64,000 nt of DNA from CADEED01 sp041395625. GTDB lineage: Bacteria; Pseudomonadota; Gammaproteobacteria; Steroidobacterales; Steroidobacteraceae. The stretch is from NCBI GenBank assembly GCA_041395625.1, contig JAWLAE010000003.1, positions 186,001 to 250,000 of the forward strand, read 5' to 3'. Below, in pieces: positions 53,818-61,443 of this stretch. The translations under genes were made by a program, and so were the position numbers. A model generated the notes under the pieces. The model made no database searches and was not told the origin of the DNA. It worked only from the letters and a program-made list of their open reading frames with translations. How positions within the stretch are numbered: position 1 is the stretch's first letter; the number at the start of each line of letters is the position of its first letter.

Positions 53818-56800
53818 TCACGCAGCAGCCCCCGGCACCACGACCTTGCCGCGCCAGAAACCTTGCGATGTCCACGCCCCAAACGCCCACTTGAGCCATT
53901 GCACCAGCGAAGCTGCGATCCAGATCGCCCAGACGAGCATCAGTACGTTGAACACCCACATGGGTACGGAAATCAGCGTGGGCTGCGGCAGTGCGCCGGA
54001 GCTTTGGTCGTTGAACCAGGTGAAGGTGCCGTCACCGGAGCCGGGACCGGCAATACCCATCTCAGGTGACCCGAGCAGACCGTTGCGTATCCCCCAGAAC
54101 AGGATCCCCATGAGCGCCACGAATGTCAGCAGCCCCAGCAACACCTGCACCGTGTTGAACCATTTTGGCGCGGTCGTGGCGCTCCAGCGTTCCCGCCAAC
54201 GCATCGCGCAGAGCCAGCCGGCGACCAGCACGAACAACCCCCAGCTTGCCGTGGACAAGCCAATCCCTAACAACAGCCACTCGTGCAGTCTGAGCGGCGA
54301 ATCACGCCAACGGGACAACATCCATGCAACCAGCAGAAAGGCGATGAACTCACTCCAATACAGAATCACGGGACCTACGCCGTCACCGAGTGCGGCCAGA
54401 TGCCAGCGAGCTTCGGACTGGATGCTCGTAGCTATGTTGCTGGCCGGTGCACGCAAATCCACCGGCGCCGGGCGGTTGCGAAATGCCTCGCCCACACTGT
54501 CGGTCCATTCAATAGCCACGCGATGCTCACCCGGCAACAGCGGCAAAGACAGCTCACCGTTCTCGGGTCGCAGCTGCAACGGCTGACCATCCACTTGCAC
54601 CTGCTTCACACGCGCATCGGTCGGCAGACCGATCGTATGCCGCCCTCCCTGGGTACTGCGGTACGTCAGCGACAATGACGAGCTCGACGAGCGCTTGCCG
54701 ATAGTCCGCCGATGATTGACGGAGTCGATTGCGAGCGTAGCGCCGGCGGCCGGCTGCGGCCGCGACACGCCGAGCTGCAGTGTTTCCCCCGGCCGTGGGT
54801 AGAACTGGTACACCCAAGTGCCACCGTTCATGTTGTCAGGCTGCACTGCTGGCAGCCCTGCGAAGTCCGCGCGCCACTCTGGTCCGACCCGGAAGTTCCA
54901 CACCTCGGTACGCGCCGCACCGGCAGGCATCGTCAAGGCTAACGACTCAGTCCGTGGCAGCACGGAATTCCAGGCGACGCTGGCTTCTGTAGCAGCTATG
55001 CCTACGAGTACGGTTCGATCGGGCTGCACCTTCGGCCCCGCAGTTACTACCGATTCTCCCGGGATCAGCGGTACTGCGACTGTGATCGCAGCGCGCGCCG
55101 GCGCAACGCGTGACACGGTGGTCGTCGCACGCCAGTCGGTGTCGAGGTCGATCGTGCGCGCGACGCGCACGAACGCCGGAAATTCGCTCGCAGCTTCCAG
55201 GCTCGCGCTGCCCGACGCCTGCGCGTCGCGACGCTCGCGTGTCAACTCGAGTGAGCCCGAGACCATCCGGCCATCGTTCACGCCACCGACCGCCCAGCCT
55301 TGCGCGTTCACGCTGATCGCTCGGGGCTGCTGCGGAAAGGCCAGCTGTATGGATTCTGCCGCGGCGAGCCGGCCGCTCAGACGAATCGTACTCGCACCAC
55401 TCTGCAGCGGCACCCACAGCGAGCCATCGGCTTCGCGTGCGATCGCCACCGCGCCACGGCCGTTGACGCTGACTTCGTCGAGCTGCCAGCGGTCGTTGGC
55501 CTGCGGCACCCCGATCGCAAGGCCGGTGAGCGCGCTCGCCTGCAGCGTCACGATCAGCCGATCGCCTTGCAGGTCGACCCGTGCGAAAGCGATCTCGGCG
55601 CAGTTCGGCTGGCAAGCTGGTGGTGCAACCAGTCGGTTGCGCAGTTCGGTGAGGAGCGCGGCGTCGGGAGTCGTTGCCGCCAACGCAGGCAATGAACCGA
55701 GAGCCAGCACGCCTAGCAGCAACCCCGCGGCTGCCGGCGATGAGGCCTTGGCATGGCGCGGCAGTCGCACGATGGAGCCATAGCTCAACCGCGCCAGCCA
55801 CAGGAACAAGCCAGCCAGCGCCAGTACGCCAATCACACGCCAGAAGAACAACAACATCGGCCCCAGGTAGACGAATCGCACCGTCTGCTCGGGTTCCACC
55901 GGACCGGACCATCCGTAGGTGTAGGCGCGGTAGCGCCACGCCGGAATGCCAGGCCCGGCCTGCAGCAACGTACCAGGCGCATACGCCTGCACGTTCGCTT
56001 TGCTGCGCACCGGTGGCGCGTACTGACTTCGGTCGCGACGCGCCATCGAACCTGCCGACTCACTGACTGCTTCCTCTACCGCAGCGTCCGACGCTGGCTC
56101 TTGCATCAATATCTCGGGCGCAGCTGCACTCATGTCGACACCGCCCCAAGCTTGCTGCGATCCGAAGGCCGCGGTGCCAGCCTCGAGTTGCGGATGAATC
56201 GCAACGCGCAGCTGGCCCCACAGGAACGGCAGCAGCGCGAGACCCAGTACCACGAAACTCGCGGTGCGGTAGCCCTGCGCGATGCGGCGAAACCGTCCTT
56301 CGGGCGCGGCGCGTGCGATCGCCAGCGCCGCTAACAAGTTCGCCCACAACCAGATGAACAGCGGCTGCTCCTGGTAAGTGAGCGCCAAGCCGAGCAGCGC
56401 GAGCGCTGCGACTCGCCAGCCAGCCGCCCAATGGATCAGAAAGACGACGACAATGACACCAAAGACGTTCCACAGCCCCCATTGATTGAGCCAGGCACCG
56501 AAGGCGAAGTCAGCACCGGGCACCGCCAGCAACAGATGACCTGGCGGCAGATACAACTCGCCCGACACGTCGTCGAATCGCTGGGTCCAGCCAGTCGCCG
56601 CCAGCGATGCGCGTGTCGACGCTGTTCGCGCGGTGGTTGTCAGCTGCAGGTTGGGCGTCCGCAGCTCCACACCCAGCTGGCCCTCCTCGCCACTCTCGGT
56701 AACCAGCAGCGGCTCGCCACCGAGTCGGGCACTCTCGAGCCGGAACGGCGCCGCCATATCGAGCCGCCAATCACTGCGCAACTGGCCGCTGATCGTATCG

Positions 56801-57912
56801 ACAGCCGTAAACCCGCTGTGATCGAAACTGAGCCAGAGCGAGCGCTTCAGGGACAGGTTGTTGCCGTCGGCATTGGCCAGCCCACGGCTACGCTCGTCGA
56901 CCCGCAACGTGGTGTCCGGTGCCATGCGAAATGCCGGCAGCTGCCGCCAGTCATTGGGCACGTTGGCCTGCGCCGGGTCGATGCCCGGCGCCCCTTCCGG
57001 CGCCGCCACGCGCAAGCGGTCATTGCCCGCAAAACTCCAGACTTCCTCACTCGGCCATTTCCCGTCGGGTGCCGGGCGCGTCAACTCTTTGGCCACATCC
57101 TGACCGCGCGCCGTGAGCTCGATTTCGTGCGCGCCGGGACGCACCTGCACGCGCAGCTGGCCGTTCTGGTCCAGCCTCGCCGGCAACTCGCTGCTGAGGC
57201 CGAGCGGCACGAACCCGTCCGGCAGCACTCGACCCAGCGTCTCTTCACGCGCGTCGCCCGCCACTTGCAACCGTATACGAGTGGTGAGATGAACCGGCGA
57301 TTCATCGCGCACCAACCGATAGACCTGCAGATCCATCGCTGCCGTCTGCACGGCGCTCGCGCGCTTGCCTAACCACAAGGCACCGTCCGGTCGCTCTGGC
57401 TGCGCAACTGCCTGGCCATCGACGACGAGAACAACCAGCGCTGTCTGCGCCGGCACTGGCAGCGACTCCGGACGCGAGCTCCAAACGAAACTACCTGTGA
57501 GTGTGTAGTCGCCGGCAGGCAGGCGCAGCTGCGGTCTGTTGCTTCGCAATACAACGGCCGCGGCTCTGCCATTGACCAGCACATTGCGCGGCCAGATCTC
57601 TGCATTGCCTGGCACCGCAATCCAGCTGTCGGCAAGGACCGACCACTGCTGCCTGAACTCGCCGCGCTTGGCATCAACTGACACGTCGAGCCGTTCGGGC
57701 CATGCGCAGCGATAGGACGACTGACTAGCCGGATCCTGGCCGGCGAGAAACGGGCATTTGCGGTACTCCTCGCCCTGCAAGACCCACTCTCGCCAGTCCT
57801 TGAGCGCGTCCGGAACCGCCATGTCTGCACTCCGCGCTTGCGGCACAAACGTCACACCCAACAAAACGATGAGCACAGCAGCCCCGAGCGCGATACCGAT
57901 ACGGCTATTCAC
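53818..57912 (-). CDS. Large membrane protein of unknown function
   Basis: A 1364-aa protein that I do not recognise. It has an N-terminal signal/anchor (IGIALGAAVLIVLLGVTFV), a first extracytoplasmic beta-rich region (about 30-460), a membrane block (about 470-590), a helix near 694, a signal-like segment near 724, a second beta-rich region (about 740-1170) and four C-terminal helices between 1180 and 1350. The two beta-rich halves look similar in style and may be an ancient duplication. I choose GTG 57912 with GGGGAG eight bases upstream; the frame continues to 58179 only through repeat copy 4. It is flanked by copies 3 and 4. Confidence 0.8.
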   Translation of the reverse strand: MNSRIGIALGAAVLIVLLGVTFVPQARSADMAVPDALKDWREWVLQGEEYRKCPFLAGQDPASQSSYRCAWPERLDVSVDAKRGEFRQQWSVLADSWIAVPGNAEIWPRNVLVNGRAAAVVLRSNRPQLRLPAGDYTLTGSFVWSSRPESLPVPAQTALVVLVVDGQAVAQPERPDGALWLGKRASAVQTAAMDLQVYRLVRDESPVHLTTRIRLQVAGDAREETLGRVLPDGFVPLGLSSELPARLDQNGQLRVQVRPGAHEIELTARGQDVAKELTRPAPDGKWPSEEVWSFAGNDRLRVAAPEGAPGIDPAQANVPNDWRQLPAFRMAPDTTLRVDERSRGLANADGNNLSLKRSLWLSFDHSGFTAVDTISGQLRSDWRLDMAAPFRLESARLGGEPLLVTESGEEGQLGVELRTPNLQLTTTARTASTRASLAATGWTQRFDDVSGELYLPPGHLLLAVPGADFAFGAWLNQWGLWNVFGVIVVVFLIHWAAGWRVAALALLGLALTYQEQPLFIWLWANLLAALAIARAAPEGRFRRIAQGYRTASFVVLGLALLPFLWGQLRVAIHPQLEAGTAAFGSQQAWGGVDMSAAAPEILMQEPASDAAVEEAVSESAGSMARRDRSQYAPPVRSKANVQAYAPGTLLQAGPGIPAWRYRAYTYGWSGPVEPEQTVRFVYLGPMLLFFWRVIGVLALAGLFLWLARLSYGSIVRLPRHAKASSPAAAGLLLGVLALGSLPALAATTPDAALLTELRNRLVAPPACQPNCAEIAFARVDLQGDRLIVTLQASALTGLAIGVPQANDRWQLDEVSVNGRGAVAIAREADGSLWVPLQSGASTIRLSGRLAAAESIQLAFPQQPRAISVNAQGWAVGGVNDGRMVSGSLELTRERRDAQASGSASLEAASEFPAFVRVARTIDLDTDWRATTTVSRVAPARAAITVAVPLIPGESVVTAGPKVQPDRTVLVGIAATEASVAWNSVLPRTESLALTMPAGAARTEVWNFRVGPEWRADFAGLPAVQPDNMNGGTWVYQFYPRPGETLQLGVSRPQPAAGATLAIDSVNHRRTIGKRSSSSSLSLTYRSTQGGRHTIGLPTDARVKQVQVDGQPLQLRPENGELSLPLLPGEHRVAIEWTDSVGEAFRNRPAPVDLRAPASNIATSIQSEARWHLAALGDGVGPVILYWSEFIAFLLVAWMLSRWRDSPLRLHEWLLLGIGLSTASWGLFVLVAGWLCAMRWRERWSATTAPKWFNTVQVLLGLLTFVALMGILFWGIRNGLLGSPEMGIAGPGSGDGTFTWFNDQSSGALPQPTLISVPMWVFNVLMLVWAIWIAASLVQWLKWAFGAWTSQGFWRGKVVVPGAAA

Positions 57913-57958
57913 TGACTCTTCTCCCCTTCGAGTGCGACGCGAGTGTAGCAAGTTGCCC

Positions 57959-58167
57959 GGCGAGGAATGTGTGAGTGTCCCGTTGCGAGTCCATGGAGAT
58001 CGCCGCAGCGCGGGCGTCGCGCGCTCCTGTTCTGGCATAAGCCTTGCCTCTTCGCAAGGGGAAAGATGCGCGCGGCGCCCGCGCAAGGTTCGCCGTCGCG
58101 AGCGCTGCGCTCGCGACGAAGCGCGATCGACCTGGACTCGCAACGGGACACTCACACATTCCTCGCC
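57959..58167 (+). repeat. Structured hairpin repeat, copy 4
   Basis: Perfect 35-bp arms at 57959-57993 and 58133-58167 enclose a 139-bp core. The 17-bp helix is GCGCGGGCGTCGCGCGC (58008-58024) with GCGCGCGGCGCCCGCGC (58068-58084), one T.G pair; the downstream hairpin is GTCGCGAGCG-CTG-CGCTCGCGAC. The internal loop holds extra small hairpins (CCTTGC/GCAAGG). Unlike the other copies it lies in a divergent promoter region, 47 bp before the 1364-aa gene and 58 bp before the racemase-like gene. Confidence 0.92.
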
Positions 58168-58225
58168 ACTCCCTGCCACTCCCTGCTAAACGCTCAATAG
58201 GTCTCAAATGGGCTAACATCAGCGC

Positions 58226-58963
58226 ATGACCTCGCCAGACTATGGACCGCGCGCTCGGGTGGGCGTCGCGGTGCCGCAGGCCAACCCCACGGTCGAGCCG
58301 GAGATGCGCGCACTGCTGCCGGACGAGATCGGCGTCTATGCCACACGGCTGGTACACCCCGCCCCCCGGGTGGAAGACCGCCTGTTGCACTATGTCACGC
58401 ATATTCCCGACTCGATCGCGAGCTACGGGCCATTGCGATTGGCCGCATTCGGCTTCGGGTGCACCGGGTCATCGTACATAGTCGGCTCGAAAAAAGAAGA
58501 CGAGCTGACTGCCGCCGCTGCGCACGAACGGCAGATGCCCGTCGTCACGGCAGCGCAGGCGATCAGGCAAGCCTTGACTGGGATGGGTGCGGCACGAATC
58601 GCACTGGTTTCACCCTATCCCGAAGCGTTGGCGGAATCCGGTTATACGTACTGGCGCTCGGCGGGGATCGAGGTCGCGCATACCCTGCGCGTAGACGAGC
58701 GTCTCGCGGATACACACAACATCTATGAACTAACGAGCCAGGATGCCCTGACTGCCGTTCAGAACGTGCGAACCGACGCGGTCGACTGCATCGTCGTCTC
58801 GGGCACCGGCATGCCCACGTTGGCCGCGCTGCGTCAATCGGCAGCGACGATGGCGCTGCCGGTGATCTCGTCCAACTTGTGTCTCGCCTGGGCGCTGCTT
58901 GGCCGTGCGGCGCCGGAGCTCGCGCCGACCTTGCCGATCGGCCTGATTACCTCGAAACCGTAG
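58226..58963 (+). CDS. Asp/Glu racemase superfamily protein (maleate isomerase/arylmalonate decarboxylase-like)
   Basis: A 245-aa protein of the maleate isomerase/arylmalonate decarboxylase branch. The N-terminal region AVPQANPTVEPEM binds substrate carboxylates in the family. The first catalytic position is Cys79 in GFGCTGSSYIVG. At the second position the usual Cys is Gly in VVSGTGMPTL, so only one of the two catalytic cysteines is kept. A decarboxylase or one-sided isomerase is more likely than a racemase. The 3' end overlaps the convergent modA by 130 bp. Confidence 0.85.
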   Translation: MTSPDYGPRARVGVAVPQANPTVEPEMRALLPDEIGVYATRLVHPAPRVEDRLLHYVTHIPDSIASYGPLRLAAFGFGCTGSSYIVGSKKEDELTAAAAHERQMPVVTAAQAIRQALTGMGAARIALVSPYPEALAESGYTYWRSAGIEVAHTLRVDERLADTHNIYELTSQDALTAVQNVRTDAVDCIVVSGTGMPTLAALRQSAATMALPVISSNLCLAWALLGRAAPELAPTLPIGLITSKP

Positions 58964-59724
58964 CGGCGGAAGACTTTCGCCGCCGCGTCTTGCCGCAAGT
59001 ACAGCAGCAACCGCGCAGCAGCCGGCGCCGCCGATCGCGTGAGTGCCACGGGATAGGTGACCGGCGGATAGGAGTCCGCTGCGAATTCGGCGACGATGCG
59101 TACGCGCGGTTCTACGCGTGCGTCCGTGGCGTACACGATCCCGAGCGCCGCTTCGCCACGCGCCACGAAGGCCAACGCACTGCGGACATTGTCGGCATAG
59201 GCGATCCGACTGCTGACGGACCGCCAGAGGCCGAGCGACTGCAACGCGGCGCGCGCATAGCGCCCGGCAGGTACCGTCTCAGGGTCACCCAAAGCCAGCC
59301 GGCTGCTCCCCAACGCCCGCTCCAGCGTGCGCGGCTGTGAGAGATCGACTGCCGATCTGGTGTCAGCGGGCGCAATGAGCACCAGACGATTACCCAGCAG
59401 ATCGACGCGCGTGTCGCTCTGCAGCACGCCCCGGGTATGCAGGTAATCCATCCACTGCCGGTCAGCCGACAGATAGAGATCCGCGCCTGCGCCCGCCTCG
59501 ATCTGCCGCGCGAGCAAGGCACTCGACGCGAACGACGACCGAACCTCGATACCCGTGGCGCGCGTGAAATCAGCTGCAACTTCCTGCAGCGCATCGACCA
59601 GTGAGGCAGCCGCGTAGACGGTGATCGACGCGGGCCGGTCGGCGGCAATCGCGGGCCATGCAGCAACGAGGCCGACGAACGCCACCAGCGACGCCACACA
59701 CGGCTGCAGTTTGCGGAACTTCAT
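58834..59724 (-). CDS. modA: Molybdate ABC transporter substrate-binding protein
   Basis: A 296-aa periplasmic binding protein. The signal peptide ends near WPAIAA; the mature part has ITVYAAASLVDALQEVAADF, SSFASSALLARQIEAGAGADLYLSA (broken by my spacing) and VRSALAFVARGEAALGIVYATDA, typical of ModA. About 38 C-terminal residues after KVFRRYGFEVI exceed the usual end and overlap the racemase-like gene. No modB or modC follows, so the rest of the transporter must be elsewhere. It could supply the molybdenum enzyme at the left end of the window. Confidence 0.93.
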   Translation of the reverse strand: MKFRKLQPCVASLVAFVGLVAAWPAIAADRPASITVYAAASLVDALQEVAADFTRATGIEVRSSFASSALLARQIEAGAGADLYLSADRQWMDYLHTRGVLQSDTRVDLLGNRLVLIAPADTRSAVDLSQPRTLERALGSSRLALGDPETVPAGRYARAALQSLGLWRSVSSRIAYADNVRSALAFVARGEAALGIVYATDARVEPRVRIVAEFAADSYPPVTYPVALTRSAAPAAARLLLYLRQDAAAKVFRRYGFEVIRPIGKVGASSGAARPSSAQARHKLDEITGSAIVAAD

Positions 59725-59845
59725 GTTGTTAGCCAGCGCAACAGCGTATCGGTGGGCGGCAGCCTAGCATTGCCTGCCGGCTGCTGCCACGGCCAGGAAT
59801 GCCCCGGACTGTGCCGACTGCGAGGATAGCTGCTACGATTTGACG

Positions 59846-60484
59846 ATGACAACGGCATCGATTCAATCAGCGCACGACGTGCTGGACTTCTGGTTCGGCA
59901 CCCTGCCGCTCGACAAGCCTGCGCTGGATGCCCGAATGAAAGTCTGGTTCGCCGGCGAATCGGACCCAACGGCCGCAGCACACTACGACGAGCAGATCCG
60001 TACGAAGCTCGTGCCGCTGCTGAACAAGGCCGTCAACGATCAACTGGAGGGCTGGAGCGCGAGCCCGCGTCGGCGCCTGGCACTGATACTGCTGTTCGAT
60101 CAGGTGCCGCGCAATGCGTTCCGCAGCACGGCCGCGGCGTATTCATTCGACGATCGCGCCTTGGCACTGACCGTGGAAGGCTTGCGTGACGCAGCCGACG
60201 CGCCGCTCGATCCGGTCGAGCGGCTGTTCTTTTACATGCCGCTGCAGCACGCTGAACTGCGCAGCGCTCAAGAGGAGTCTGTGCGGCTGTTCCGACGACT
60301 CAGCCAGGAGGCTCCTGGCGAGCTGCAGCCGACCTTCGCTGGCTTGCTCCAATATGCCGTCAAGCATGCCGAGATCATCCGGCAGTTCGGCCGCTTCCCC
60401 TATCGCAATCAGGTTTTGCAACGTCAAAGCACGCCGGAGGAAGAGCTATGGCTCAGTGAGAGTGGTGAGAGCTTCGGGCAGTGA
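59846..60484 (+). CDS. DUF924 family protein
   Basis: A 212-aa soluble protein of the DUF924 (YPO... type TPR-like) family. Family hallmarks are VLDFWFGTLP, KVWFAGESDP, ALILLFDQVPRNAFRSTAAAY without long gaps, FFYMPLQHAE and the ending FGRFPYRNQVLQR. The function is unknown. ATG 59846 is preferred over TTG 59840. It is convergent with the CDF transporter gene, 12 bp away. Confidence 0.93.
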   Translation: MTTASIQSAHDVLDFWFGTLPLDKPALDARMKVWFAGESDPTAAAHYDEQIRTKLVPLLNKAVNDQLEGWSASPRRRLALILLFDQVPRNAFRSTAAAYSFDDRALALTVEGLRDAADAPLDPVERLFFYMPLQHAELRSAQEESVRLFRRLSQEAPGELQPTFAGLLQYAVKHAEIIRQFGRFPYRNQVLQRQSTPEEELWLSESGESFGQ

Positions 60485-60496
60485 TGCCGCCCGAGC

Positions 60497-61405
60497 TCAA
60501 TCGACCACATCGGGCTCGATGAACGACCAGGCGATCTCCGGAAAGCGTGCCTTGATGGCCTGCTCGAGTCGATTGATCTCCGCCACCGCCTGACCGATCT
60601 CGATTCCCGGCCGCATCTTCACTTTCGCTGCCAGCATCACCTGCGGACCGAGCTGCAGCGTGATGGCGTTCAGCAAATTCTCGATACTGGGATGCTTGGC
60701 GATCTCGTCGCGGATGCCCGCCTGCAGTTCTTCTTCGGCGGAGCGGCCTACCAACAGGCCACGAATCCGCACAGCCACGAAGATCGAGACGATGATCAGC
60801 ACTACGCCGATGGAGATCGAGCCGACGGCATCGAGCCGCGGATCATGCGTGATGGTCGCCGCGGACACGAATCCGAACGCGATCACCAGACCGAGCAGCG
60901 CCGCGACGTCCTCGCCGAACACCACTACCAACTCGGCGTTGCGCGTGGTGCGCAGCCAGGCGTGCAGGGATTTCGAGCCGCGCATCTTCTTGATCTCGCG
61001 CAGCGCGCCATACAGCGAGCCCGACTCCAGCACGATCGCGACCGCCAGCACGACCAACGCCACCCACGGCTTGTTCAACACCTCGGGCTCGTGCAGCTTG
61101 TGCCAACCTTCGTAAATCGAGAACAGGCCGCCCATGCTGAACAGCAGGATGGCGACGATGAAGCTCCAGAAATACGACAGCTTGCCGTAGCCCATGGGAT
61201 GCTGGGCATCAGCCGGACGTTGCGACTGCTTCAGCCCGAGCCACAACAACACCTGGTTGCCCGCATCGGCGAACGAATGGATCGCCTCCGCCAGCATACT
61301 GCCCGAGTTGGTATAGATACTCGCCGCCAGCTTGGCGATCGCGATGCCCAAGTTCGCGACGAACGCGTACAGAATGGCTTTCGCCGCTGAACCCTGCCCT
61401 GCCAT
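60497..61405 (-). CDS. Cation diffusion facilitator family transporter
   Basis: A 302-aa inner-membrane CDF protein with six predicted helices and a cytoplasmic C-terminal domain. The TM2 metal motif is EAIHSFADAGNQVLLW; TM5 has TITHDPRLDAVGSISIG, and the C-terminal domain ends with VAEINRLEQAIKARFP. Family members export zinc, iron, cobalt or manganese by proton exchange. The HxxxD instead of DxxxD in TM2 suggests selectivity different from classic zinc exporters. The neighbouring M16 peptidase genes lie upstream on the same strand. Confidence 0.92.
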   Translation of the reverse strand: MAGQGSAAKAILYAFVANLGIAIAKLAASIYTNSGSMLAEAIHSFADAGNQVLLWLGLKQSQRPADAQHPMGYGKLSYFWSFIVAILLFSMGGLFSIYEGWHKLHEPEVLNKPWVALVVLAVAIVLESGSLYGALREIKKMRGSKSLHAWLRTTRNAELVVVFGEDVAALLGLVIAFGFVSAATITHDPRLDAVGSISIGVVLIIVSIFVAVRIRGLLVGRSAEEELQAGIRDEIAKHPSIENLLNAITLQLGPQVMLAAKVKMRPGIEIGQAVAEINRLEQAIKARFPEIAWSFIEPDVVD

Positions 61406-61443
61406 GGTATGCCTGACTAGTGTTGTTGGTTGTTAGTGCTGGA

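Noticed and set aside
57913..58179. N-terminal extension of the 1364-aa gene by 89 residues
   Set aside because: It would be encoded by repeat copy 4, while GTG at 57912 has a good ribosome site and is followed by a normal signal anchor.
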